Positions 51,738 to 63,353 of a DNA stretch of 64,000 bases are shown here, piece by piece. Each line of letters begins with the position of its first letter. The first letter of the stretch is position 1. This DNA is from Parasponia andersonii. Taxonomy: Eukaryota; Streptophyta; Magnoliopsida; Rosales; Cannabaceae. The DNA lies in NCBI GenBank assembly GCA_002914805.1, contig JXTB01000431.1, positions 66,874-130,873 on the forward strand, read 5' to 3'. The notes under the pieces were generated by a model, which was not told the DNA's origin, did not search any database, and worked only from the letters and a program-made list of their open reading frames with translations. A program made the translations under genes and the position numbers.

Positions 51738-54700
51738 ATGTCAGAATCTTCGTCAACGAAAACGATGACTAGTAAAAATTGATGTGGAGAAATTTGATGG
51801 CCGAAATAACTTCGGCTTGTGGCAGTACGAGGTATTGGATGGTTATGTCAACATGATCAGGATATTGCTCTGGAGGAGACGAAACCGGAGAAGATGGATG
51901 ATAAAGCATGTGAGAGGATCAATTGTCAAGCTTGTGATACGATCTACTCATGTCTTTGTAGAGAACAGAAATATCCATTTATGAGGGAGACTTCTGTAAG
52001 TAAGCTGTAGAAGGCGCTCGAGAACAAGTACATGAAGAAGAGCAATGAGAACTGACTAAACTTGATGACTAAACTTGAAGAAGAGACTTTTCTGCTTCCA
52101 GTTGAAGCCTGGTACGACTATCGATGATCACATTGATACTTTCAACTAGTTGATTGCAGATTTATTGAATTTGAATGAAACTTTCAAAGATGAAGATAAA
52201 GCAATGTTGCTGATTAAGTCCTTCCTGATGAGTTAGATCATCTCTATATTACATTGCTTTATGGGAAGGAAAAATTATCCTTTGATGAAGTGAGTGCTGC
52301 ATTGTACAATCATGAGATTCGGAAGAAAGGTTAGAAGGAGAATAGGGACGTGCCAGCAGAAGTGCTTACAACTAGAGGACGTAGTCAAAGCTGTAAGCAG
52401 GAGAATGGGTAGATCTCGTTTGAAGGGAAGACCTGGTAAGGATGAATGTGCCTTTTGTCATGAGCAAGAGGATTGGAAGAAAGATTATCTGAAGTTACAG
52501 AATAAAGGTAGAGGCAAAGCTACTTTTGATGCATATGTAGCTGAAGTTGAAGATGATGAGTCAGATTTTGCTCTAGTTAGTCAACCGATGATGTCTCAGC
52601 ATGACGAGTGGATTTTAGATTCAGGTTGTACTTACCATATGTGTCCTCACAAGGAGTGGTTCTTCAACTTTGAAGAGTTAAATGGTAGAGTTGCTTACAC
52701 GGGAAATGATGAATCATGTAAAACAGCTAAGGTAGGTTCAATTCGATTGAAAAATCATGATGAATTGACTAGAGTTCTAACAGATATTTGGTATGTACTG
52801 AAATTAAAGAAGAATCTCATCTCTTTGGGAGCTTTAGAATCCAAGGCTTCGTTATGACTATACGAGATGGAATTCTAAAAGTCACTTCAGGCTCTTTGGT
52901 GGTGATGAAAGGTACAAGAAGAAATAACTTGTATTACTACAATGATAGTACAGTTATTGGATCAGTTGCTACGGTTTCTGAAGGTGATAAAGCTTCAGAA
53001 ATTACCAGGTTATGGCATATGTGTTTAGGATATGCTGGGGAAAAAGCTTTCTTTAGTTTGGTGAAACAAGGCTTACTGAAATGAGCGAAGCCCTGTAAGT
53101 TGGACTTTTGTAAATACTGTATTCTGGGAAAACAGACCAGAGTGAAGTTCAGCACAACAATTCACAATGCTGAGGGTATTCTAGATTATGTTCATTCAAA
53201 TGTGTGGGGACCTACCAAGACAGCTTCTTTGGGAGGTATGCACTATTTTGTTACTTTTGTCGACGACTTTTCCAGAAGAATTTGAGTATATGTAACGAAG
53301 AATAAGGATGATGTGCTTGAAGTTTTCCTTAAATAGAAAAAGATGATTGAGACTCAGATGGGTAGAAAGATCAAACGACTTCGATCAGATAATGATGGAG
53401 AATATAGGACTGATTTATTTTTAGGAGTTTACCAGTTTGAATGTATTATACGTCACTTTACAATCAGAAAATCACCACAATAGAATGAGGTGGCATAACG
53501 TATGAATCAGACTCTGCTGGAGAAGGTTCGTTGTATGTTGTCCAATGCTAGGTTGGGCAAAGTTTTTTGGGTTGAGGCAATTACGTATGTGTGTCATCTC
53601 ATTAATCGTTTACCGTCAACTACAATTGGAGACAAAACCCCTCTTGAGGTATGGTCTAAAAAACCTACTAGTGATTATGATTCTTTACATGTCTTTGGTT
53701 CCACTACCTATTATCATGTGAAAGAATCCAAGTTGGATCCGAGAGCCAAGAAAGCATTATTTATGGGCATCAGCTCAGGTGTAAAGAGATACCAACTTTG
53801 GTGTCTAAGTTCGAGGAAGATTTTATTTAGCAGAGATGTTATTTTTGATGAGTCTGGCATATTGAAGAAGGTAACAGAAGACCAAGAGAAGACTATTAGT
53901 ATTCTGCAACAGGTAGAGCCTAGTCGGCAGTAGGTGGAGTTTGAGAAAACGACAAGAGTAGTCCCAGCTAATGTTGTTGAAAATAGTGGTGACACTTATT
54001 GGCAGAGGAGGACACTGAAGATGAAGAAGAGGTTTCGACCCAAGAGCCTCAACAACAACAAGAATCAATTGTACATAATAGGCTAAGATGTAAAATTCGT
54101 AAACCTACTCGATTTGTTGATGTGGTGGCCTATACACTTCCCATTGTAGATGATGATATTCCTTCCACGTACAAAGATGCAGTCAAAAATTCAGAAAATG
54201 AACAGTGGAAGAAGGCAATGAAGAAAGAAATGCAGTCTATTCGGAGGAATGAAACTTGGGAGCTAGCTCAACTACCAAAGAATAAAAAGGTAATTGGGTA
54301 CAAATGGGTATATGCAAAGAAAGAAGGATAACCTGATAAGAATGATGTTCGCTTCAAGGCAAGGTTGGTAGTGAAAGGCTACGATCAGTTGGAGGGAATT
54401 GATTACAATAAAGTATTTTCTCCAGTCATTAAACATTCCATTAGAATTTTGTTAGTCTTGGTACGCAGTTGGATCTTGAACTAGTTTAATTGGATATGAA
54501 AACCGCATTTCTACACAATAATTTGGAAGAGGAAATCCATATGTCTCAGGCAGAAGGATTCAAGGTTGCTAAAAAAGAAAATTAGGCTTGTAAACTAAAA
54601 AGATTACTTTATGGGCTGAAACAATCACCAAAGCAGTGGTACAAGCGATTTGATCAGTTTATGAAGGGTCAGAAATACACAAGAAGCGAGTTTGATAGTT

Positions 54701-55727
54701 GCGTGTATTTTCGCAGGCTACAAATTGGGTTTTTCGTTTATCTACTCTTGTATGTTGATGATATGTTGATAGCTTCGAGGAGTCAAGAAGTATTTAAGAA
54801 GTTGAAGACTCAATTGAATCAAGAGTTTAAGATGAAGGATCTCGGTGAAGCAAAGAAGATTCTCGATATGGAGATTAGCAGAGATAGAGGGAGAGGCAGG
54901 GTTAGTTTGACTCAGAAGCAATATCTGAAGAAAGTATTACAGCGTTTTGGTATGATTGAACAATCAAAACTTATTAGTACACCGCTTGCTCCTCTTTTCA
55001 AGCTTAGTGCATCTTTGTCTCCGAGTACAGATATAGAGCGAGAGTATATATCACAAGTTCCATATGCAAATGCGGTTGGTAGTTTGATGTATGCGATAGT
55101 GTATACGAGACCCGATATTTCACATATAGTTAGAGTTGTGAGCAGGTTTATGCATGATCCGGGTAAAGATCATTGGCAAGCTATGAAATGGATTATATGG
55201 TACTTATTGAAGACTGTAGATGCTGGTTTAGTTTTTGAGAGGGATGATAGACTTAGTTAGTGTGCGTTGGTTATGTTAATTCCGATTACGCTGGTGATTT
55301 GGATAAACGTTGATCAACTACTGGATATATATTCACATTTGCAAGAGTACCAATCAGTTGGAAGTCCACTTTATAGTCTACAGTTGTTTTGTCTACTATA
55401 GAGACAGAGTACATGGCAGTTACAGAGGCTGTGAAGGAAGCTATTTGATTACAAGGATTACTGGAAGAGCTAGAAGTTATTAAGGAGTATGTCTATATTT
55501 ATTCTGATAGTCAGAGTGCCATTCACTTAGCGAACAATCTAGTATACTATGTACGTACAAAGCATATTGATGTCCGACATCACTTTGTGTGAGATATTAT
55601 TGATGAAGAAAAGATACTACTTCAGAAGATTGAGACTGCTGAGAATCCTGCGGATATGATGACTAAGGTGGTGACATCGATCAAGTTCAATCATTGTTTG
55701 GACTTGATCAATATCCTACAAGTTTGA
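51738..55727 (+). pseudogene. Dead copia-2 gag-pol
   Basis: The old start is ATG 51738. Order: gag (to about 52400, several frame changes); a zinc knuckle that has lost its His and last Cys ('CAFCHEQEDWKKDY', about 52448); a protease with an intact active site ('WILDSGCTYHM', about 52610); pre-integrase and integrase (about 52990-53480, with stops) and an open integrase C-terminal part (53502-53933); reverse transcriptase (about 54120 onward) with 'YVDDML' kept in the open frame 54661-55260; and RNase H ('YSDSQSAIHLANN', about 55500) to the stop at 55725. Multiple in-frame stops and frameshifts; no functional polyprotein. Confidence 0.85.
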
Positions 55728-55827
55728 TGGCACCTTTTAGCGCATAAAGTGGCGTTGCTGTAATGGATAGAGGATACGAAAATTGGGAAAATTTGGGTGG
55801 GATCTACTAATTCGCCAAGTTAGAGAT

Positions 55828-56279
55828 TGTTAAAATTTTGGTTTGTTAGCTTTTGTAATTGTTTTGTACTTTGTCCCATATTGCTTGTGTATGAATATTT
55901 GAGGTCTACAGTTGACTATAAATAAAGCCTTCTGTAATTATTTTTTAATCATTCCAAAATTAGTTTCCCTATTGGTGAGGACCTTTATTCCTAAGGAACT
56001 CTAGAATTTTATTTTTATTCTTTTTCCCATTTGTTTTTGGGTTTTTGCATTATAGTCCAGATTTTTTATTTCCTCTTTTTGAAGTTAGTGAAGTAGTCAG
56101 CAATACTCCGAGGAAGTAGATAATTCTCCGAACCTCGCTAAATTTTGTGTTCTCCTTTATTTTTACATTTAGTATTTTCTGCTTTTGTTAATTTCAATAG
56201 CTAATTGGTAGTTTATATTTAATATTGTCTTAGTATTAAATATAAACATTTGGAGTAGTTGTGCTTCTGCTGCACAACA
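55828..56279 (+). repeat. 3' LTR of copia-2
   Basis: Starts TGTTAAAATTTTGG after a decayed purine tract (AAGTTAGAGAT) and ends CACAACA. It retains canonical TG...CA ends and the TATA-like stretch CTATAAATAAAG. Confidence 0.88.
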
Positions 56280-56284
56280 CGGAA

Positions 56285-57370
56285 TTCTATTTTCTCTTTT
56301 TTTTTTTGAATATTTAAAATGAATATTGGGAAAAAAAACCAAAAAGAAAAAATGAAAAAAATTAATGAAATTTTAAAGGCCGGGATTTCATTTTCTCTAT
56401 TTTTTTTTCTAAATATTTAAAAAGAATATTTCAAAGCCTAAAGAAAAAATGGAAAAAATTAATGGAATTTTAAAGGATTTAGAATTAAAGAAAAAGTGAG
56501 AAGATGAAAATTTTCTATGTTGGTTTTCTTTCTTTTCACAATTTTCTTTTTCCCCTTACCATTATCCAATTTTGAAACGAAGCCTCGAAAAAAAGGTTTC
56601 ACAACTACTTTTATTCCCAAATTAATCAATGCTTTAAATGTCTGTTGGCCAAAGAGAATCATATAATAATAACATCGGTCACACCTTTATTTAATAATAA
56701 ACTAATATATATTTTGTTTCTAGAATGACACAAATATCCAAATATCATTCTAAATATATATTTTTTTGATTGAACATCATTTTAAATATTTGTCTTGTTG
56801 TTTACTATACTCTTGAACATATTTGATAAAAAACTTCTAAGTATGTTTGGGTAAAATATTAAAAGAGTTTTTGGGCTCTGAAAGTTCTTTCAAAAGAAAC
56901 TAGACTCATGCAGTTTATTTAAGAAGAGTTTTGAAAAATATATGATTTTTTTAATAAAAATTTACATTTTCATATTTAGTCTTATTGTAATAAATGACAA
57001 AAAAGTCATGAACCAAAACCTGGACTAGTGGTAGAAGGGAAATTTCACAAAAGTGGGAAATTTCTTGATTTATTTGAAAAGTGTCAAAAGTTCTAGTTTT
57101 TATAAAAATGGTCCATTTAAATAAAATAATCAGAATTTCATCCCGTGAACCACTCCCACATTTCATATACACCATTAAACATAGATTGAATAATTATTTA
57201 AAAGTACAAAATTAAATATAAATCCAAGCATCATCATCATCATCCACTAAAAAGTCAACACCAGAATGACATACATAAGTTCGCAGACAAAATGGAAAGC
57301 AGTAATCTTGGTTCAATGCTAATACAAAACCCAAATAGTCCAAAACTACGATAACAAACTCCTAGCATTA
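56285..57370. other. AT-rich intergenic DNA
   Basis: No gene. A local repeat ('CATTTTCTCT...AATATTTAAAA') occurs twice between 56283 and 56480. An ATC run at about 57230-57243. Confidence 0.45.
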
Positions 57371-57399
57371 CCAAGAAACGAACTGCAATCCAGATGACC

Positions 57400-57592
57400 T
57401 CTTACTCCTCTTGATCACCAAGATCGCACTGGACACCATCTAAGGAGGAAGGTAGGGGGTGAGCATAAAATGCCAGTAGAAAAAACAATTACCTCGATTG
57501 AAAACATTTTAGTGATGGAGAATTCGTACATGGTTAGTTTAGTCCAAAATATACATATATATATATATATATATAATCTAAACCAGAAACCC

Positions 57593-57623
<31 letters not shown>

Positions 57624-59210
57624 AGTGTAATTAAAACCATTCAATTCATATGCATATAACACAAATCAACCCATACCCATGAGCTCACATCCTCTCATTT
57701 GTGGAAATCCAGGATGATGGCACTAAGTGTACCTAACAGCCTGTTTAATAACTAAGTCCATACCCGGAGAGGACACCCGTGTGTCGCCTACTAAACTTGG
57801 AGGGGTAACCGAATTGCCTACACCTGCCAAATAGGGAGGTAATCAGAAGTAACAAGACCCCGTGCGAGTTTACGGACTTTCACCGACGGTGGGGCACGCA
57901 GCACTACACTGTAGACCCACGATGCTAACATGGTGCTCATGTATGATCCTATGACACGTGCAATACAGAACTGAAGTGTGAAAATAATCTTGCTTTGGTT
58001 GTTCAGTAAAATCAGCATACTAGGTTTTTATAGAAAAACGGGCAGCATAACGACCCTATTTTTAATTTACCCAAAATAACCTGTACTCAAAAAATTTCTA
58101 AAGCAATACAGTATATATCTCATACAACCAATTCCCATCACAGATATTCAAGAAACCAAAAATCACATTTGTTCTCATATGTTGCAGAAAATAAATTTTA
58201 TTTGAAAACGATATAAAACACAGGTAATTGAATCCCTACCTCGCTCGAATAGCAATACCAAGCTATTGAATCCTCAAGGTGTCGTTGACGATCGCCCGGA
58301 AGGTCGAGAACCAATTCCAAGCCCTCGATCGTCCTCTTGCGAAAAACCAACTTCTCACTGGAGCTTCAATTCCACAAACAGACCTCTTCACTGAATTCCT
58401 AGCACCCAAAATAGCTAGGTTAGACATATAACTTGTCCAATTCGGGTCCGGGCCCACACCGGACAGGTGGCACGTAAAACGAGATAAAATCTCGACCGTC
58501 CGATCTCAATTTCCATACCGGTCACCAAACAAAATAATATATATATATATATATATATATCAAACTTCTCCATTTTCCGAGTATATTCCAAAAATGAACT
58601 CAAAAACACAATCCAACGGCCGGATCAAAAATAACAACCGTAAACTCGAAATGCCCAAAAATGGTAACTTTCAATTCGGACAAAATGGGGTTGAGATATA
58701 TATACCTTGATAATCCTTGAGACATGACGAATCCAACGGGACCGGTTGGAAGTCGAATGATGGTCGGAATCTTCGCTGGCGACGAAAAAACTGATTTGGC
58801 CTCTTTGGAGATTTTCGGCGATACAGACGACGGCGGCGGAGCTTCGGTGTGGCTTGGCGAGTCGACGTCGGTCGGTGGCGCAGGCGGACGGTGGCTGGTG
58901 GCAGCACGGCAGTGTCCTGCTGCTTCTGGCCGAGAGAGATGAGAGAGAAGAGAGAGGAATTGGGGGAGAAGAGAGAGAAGAGAGAGAGAGAGAAGAAATA
59001 GGACGGGCACGTGGCCCTGTCTTATAGGGCTGTGCAATTTTTCAAAAATTGCACATAAGTCCCCAAAATTTTAAATCTCTATTAATCTAGTCTCCTAAAA
59101 TTTGTAATTTAGTCCATCTGCATAAAATTTTTGCAAATTAATGCCCACAATATTATATCCAGAAAATTGGTAAAATGTCCAAATTACTCTAAAAAATTCC
59201 GGGTTTTTAT
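57400..59210 (-). mobile_element. LTR-like block, probably a solo LTR of a chromovirus-type gypsy element
   Basis: About 1.8 kb, noticeably richer in G+C at 57700-58000 and 58250-59030 than the flanks. On the minus strand it begins with an AT-rich 'CCCGGAATTTTTTAGAG' region, passes a CT-rich leader (58920-58995) and a low-complexity proline/arginine-coding stretch, and ends with short words ('GGTTACCCCTCCAAGTTTAG', 'CGACACACGGGTGTCC') that I associate with long plant gypsy LTRs. Minus-strand ORFs inside (58600-59037 and others) have no domain. Borders are approximate; no partner LTR, coding region or target duplication was found. Confidence 0.45.
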
Positions 59211-60300
59211 AAAAAATACCATTTATATCCTCAAATTAAAATTTCAAATATATCATCTAAATAGTATACTTAAAGCTATGACTTTAACTTCTCTTCTTTT
59301 ATACTATAAAAATAAAAGTAAAAGCTATCTTAAAGAGGCATAATGTACTTAGTTCATCAAGACCAAATCAATATATTTTACAATTTGATTGAATCTCTTT
59401 GACAATATTTTTTTTTATTTTTTGTTTTTTTGTTTTTGACATGAAATAAGGAATGAAGTGTCCTCATAATTTTTTTGGGATAAAAATCGGGCTTCTCAAG
59501 GGATTTATATTAATAAAAGCTAGAAAGTTTTAATTATAGTACAAGAATATGGGATTGCAATTTCAAACTCCTTAAAAAGAGAAGAAAAATGGATCATAAA
59601 TACAACAATAAGAAGATTGTAGGTTACCATAATTTTCTAAGAAAAAAAGATAACAACCACCACCTGCAAACAATTGTCTTCACTTGTTATTAGACTATGT
59701 TTTTGGCAAGCAGAATACTATAATTCTAAAATCAGATGAGATCTATGCCCAAAAAGAAATCGACTTATCTATATTACAGATTTAAATCTAAAGAAAAAAT
59801 TCTTAGATTCAAAATCTAATAAATAAAATAAAAACTAATAGAGATCAAAGAGCAGGTGGTGTGAAAACTACACAAATATGACCTGATTGAAATATAAACT
59901 TATTAGAAAATTAAAAAAAAAAGAGAAAAAACCGGAGAAACTTCTCATCCTCGAAGGAGATTAGGGGAGATATGGGAAGAGGAAAAACCAGATTAGAAGA
60001 TCAAACCACTCTATATCTGGCCTACGAAAAGAGTAATGACAGATATTAAAGAAAAGAGATCAAGCTTTTTTTTTTTTTTTTTTCTTCTTCTCCCATAGTG
60101 CCTCTAGATGTCCTCATGATTTGTTTAAGAGAAGCTCCACCGTTCATTTCACTTTTTTTTTCTTTTTTTAGTAATGTCAAATAAACTTTTAGTATTCTTA
60201 TCCTAAAAAAGGAAAGTAAATAAAGAACTTTCATATCTTTGCAAAATATATGTCCATTCTAAAAACCATATCCTTATACGAGTCTCTCTAGCTTTGTTTA
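59211..60300. other. AT-rich intergenic DNA
   Basis: No gene recognised. Poly-T at 60066-60083. Confidence 0.5.
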
Positions 60301-60359
60301 TGGGAGTTTGATATATCACCGTTGTGTGTGTGGCCGTATCCCATCGTCTACCTTGTTTG

Positions 60360-61843
60360 ATGAAGGCGTCCTCCATAGAGGCGATTGTTGATATATGGAG
60401 GGACTTCTCAATATCTCGTGAAGACAAGGTAATCAACATAGAAGATGGACTGATATCAAAAAGTATTAGTGACCTCCAGTTCAACATTGTAGGGAGAATT
60501 CTCATGCAGAAACCGATTTAGAGAGGATTACTCAAGAAGACGTTGACTAAAATTTGGAAGGTAGAAAAGGGATTCGAGATGAGGTGCATTAATATTGATA
60601 TCTTCCTTTTCTCATTTGGCTATGATGTCGAAAGAGATATAATTTTACGTAGTGAGCTATGGCACTTTTCAAAGGCCCTCATTGTGATGAAAAAGGTGGA
60701 AGAGTGTGAGGGAGATGATTGGGGTGGCTTCAGATGGACACCTTTTTGGATTCAGATTCATAGACTCCCCTTACATGCAATGAATGAAGATACTAGGCTG
60801 TTCTTGGGTAATATGATTAGACAGAGCGTTAATATGATTAGACAGAGCGTTAAAGTAAACATGGACATGAACCAGCATTGTATCAAAAAATTTATGCATG
60901 TTTGAGTTCGGCTAGATATTACTACGCCAGTTAGAAGAGGTGCAAATGCTCGAGTGGGTTCACGAGGTAATGTAGTCTGGGCGAACTTTCGCTATGAAAA
61001 GATGCTGGACTTTTGTTTCGGGTGTGGTCATATTTGTCATATCGCAAAGGAGTGTCTGATGGAGGAATCTCGTGAAATAGTGGTGAATAACAAGTTTCCT
61101 TTCAGGAACTGGCTAAAAGAGTTGTTTTTTGTCAAGCTTTTTGATCGACAGGAATGCCAGAAGGGACCTGAGGGTGACCGTGTATCTAGTAAAACTACAA
61201 CAACAAATGGGGACCAGATGATGAAAGTGCACAAGATGATAGGAAAAGTGATGTCTCAACTCAAGGTAGTTTCCCTGGAAGAGTTTGTGTCACAGAAACA
61301 CCCACCACTTTTGAGAAAGGACCTTTATTTCCAAATTCAAAAGATGACACAATAGATGTTGCTGATCTGGGAGATATAGGAGAGGTGCTATCCGAATCAA
61401 TAATGGGGGGTAAGGGCCTTAATAAGGTTAGATTCCCTATAACTTTGGGTCATACAAATCGGGCCAAGGCACAAGTGCAATATGTTCATGTGACCCTAAA
61501 TAAATCACAAAACAACCCCCCCACAGGCTCTAATGGGCCACCTACGCCTGTGCAGCCAATAGTGTTAGAAGGCTCACTTGACAATAATACAATAACTGTT
61601 TACTTCGCTTATGCGATGGGCAAGAGGAAAACGTCGACACTAGAAAGAGAAAATGTTGGAAAGTACTTGCCAGACATCAAAGAAAGATTAAAATGCAGTC
61701 AGTTATTCCACACAGAACTTCGCTTCAAAAAATGCCCTACGGTGAAGGAGGAATGGGAGCTACTGCAAAAGCATAGGAAAGTCCTTACAGAGGAAACAAA
61801 TCTTGTCTCTCCCGCCAAGCATTATGAATCTGTTAGCCTGTAA
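60360..61843 (+). pseudogene. LINE ORF1 (DUF4283 plus CCHC zinc knuckle), broken
   Basis: Fragments 60360-60521, 60543-60905, 60954-61355 and 61385-61843 read as one protein with interruptions (stop at 60519, stop at 60903, and further breaks near 61353). The DUF4283 region shows 'ISDLQFNIVGRILMQKPI', 'IWKVEKGFEM', 'NIDIFLFSFGYDVERD' and 'WTPFWIQIHRLP'. The zinc knuckle is CX2CX4HX4C ('CFGCGHICHIAKEC', about 61015). Such ORF1 proteins bind the LINE RNA. A perfect 21-bp direct duplication (60810-60851) adds seven residues. Confidence 0.75.
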
Positions 61844-62985
61844 TGCCCAGAGTTTGGGGAGCCCTAGAACATTCAACAAGCTATGGGAGTTAGTCCGTAG
61901 TACCTATCCTCACTAGTTTTTTTTTTAAATTTTTTATTAGAAACTAAACTTTGGGGCCAAAAAACTGTTGTTGTTGAGACCAAGTTAGGCTTCGTAAATG
62001 GAATTTATATCGATTGTGAGGGAAAAAGTAGGGGTTTGTTACTGAGACGAGTACAGAATCGATATAAAGAGCTACTCTAAATCCCATGTGGACTGTATAA
62101 TCTCAATGTGTAATGGGAAAGTCTGGAGGTTTATTGGGGTTTATGAAAATCCAAACTCTTGTAGACGTCGGCATCAGTGGGATCTTCTTCGATGCCTGTA
62201 TTCTCAATTTCATGATGCTTGATGTTGTGCAGGAGACATTAATACTATCCTAGTTTTAATGAAAAAAATGGGAGGTTCTGATAAGAGTGATCACTTAATG
62301 TTTCAGTTTCGAGAGACTTTGAACGACTGTGGCTTGTGTGACTTGGGTTACGAGCCTTGTCTAACTTGAAACGATGGTAGGGAGGTTATGGCAAGTGTTA
62401 AAGACAGGTTGGTAGAGCAGTTGCGAATGGCCACTAGGTTGATTGTTTCCCTAACTATGTAGTTATAAACTTGGAATTTTGGGGTTCTGACCATTGAGCA
62501 ATTCTTCTAGACCTAGACAGGGTTGAGGCTTTTGGCAGGAAGGAGAGCAATATAGCCAGGGCTTCAGATTTGAAGAATGGTGGTTGAATGATGCTGAGTT
62601 CTTAGATATAGTCTCTAGGACTTGTGCTAATCACAATTTCAATGGATCTGCTAATACCTTCCTGGGTGGCTTAGTTGGATGTGCAAGTGATCTCAGTGGA
62701 GCACTAAGAGGTTTGGTGACCTTAGGAGGAAATTAAGTCCTATTAGGAAGGATTTAGAGAATTTTACTTTAGTGGTTCAAAGTATAGAGAATTTTTTCGC
62801 ACTCGGATATTGAACAAAGAGTTCAATCAATTACTTATTACGGAAGAGTACTATTGGAGACAAAGAGCTAGAGTGCAATAGTTTAAAGCTGGTGATGCTA
62901 ACACAAAATTCGTCCATTAGAAAAGCCTCTCAGTAGAGAAGAATAATACTATCCTCAGTCTAGAGGATGAAGATGGGAGATTGTG
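61824..62985 (+). pseudogene. LINE ORF2 endonuclease fragment, broken
   Basis: Starts 'MNLLACNAQSLGSPRTFNKL', a typical plant L1 ORF2 opening. It continues after a shift with 'FLLETKLWGQK' (the ETK Glu kept), 'GDINTIL' (about 62230) and 'FRETLNDCGLCDLGY', all landmarks of the endonuclease/exonuclease/phosphatase fold. Later 'RFEEWWLNDAEF' and 'EYYWRQRARV' mark the linker before the reverse transcriptase. Multiple stops. Confidence 0.75.
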
Positions 62986-63204
62986 ATGCCGAAGATTCTG
63001 ACGTACATAATAAGTCAATAATAAACATGTTCATATTGCATAATGGACATATCAAGTAACTAGTATCAATTTTATGATAAATTACTCGTTCTGATTATTA
63101 AATGCTCTTCATCTGTATTATTGTACTTATGTTTATTGAAGTGCTCCCGTACAGTGAAAAGGCTTAGTATCTTGAGAGAGAGAGAGAGCGTTAAGGCTTA
63201 GTAT

Positions 63205-63294
<90 letters not shown>

Positions 63295-63300
63295 CTTAGT

Positions 63301-63353
<53 letters not shown>

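Larger units (their letters stand above)
51308..56284 (+). mobile_element. Complete but decayed Ty1/copia LTR retrotransposon (copia-2)
   Basis: A perfect 5-bp target duplication CGGAA (51308-51312 and 56280-56284) flanks two LTRs, 51313-51679 (367 bp) and 55828-56279 (452 bp). Gag-pol remnants follow copia order. The primer site region reads AGTAGTATTAGAGC, near the initiator-tRNA-Met match. The gag start 'VEKFDGRNNFGLW' and protein details suggest a Tork/TNT-like lineage, but that is an impression only. The element is unrelated in LTR sequence to copia-1. Confidence 0.9.
60360..62985 (+). mobile_element. Decayed L1-type LINE, 3'-incomplete
   Basis: ORF1 and the endonuclease part of ORF2 are recognisable on the plus strand in the usual order. 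ORF1 begins near ATG 60360 and ORF2 at ATG 61824. The similarity reaches the linker before the reverse transcriptase ('EYYWRQRARV', then 'GDANTKF') and stops near 62985; no reverse transcriptase or poly(A) tail follows. Neither terminus is defined by a duplication. Stops and frameshifts throughout. Confidence 0.75.

Noticed and set aside
58600..59037. 145-codon minus-strand ORF with Pro/Ser-rich stretch
   Set aside because: Lies in an LTR-like block; composition follows CT-rich and GC-rich repeats; no domain.
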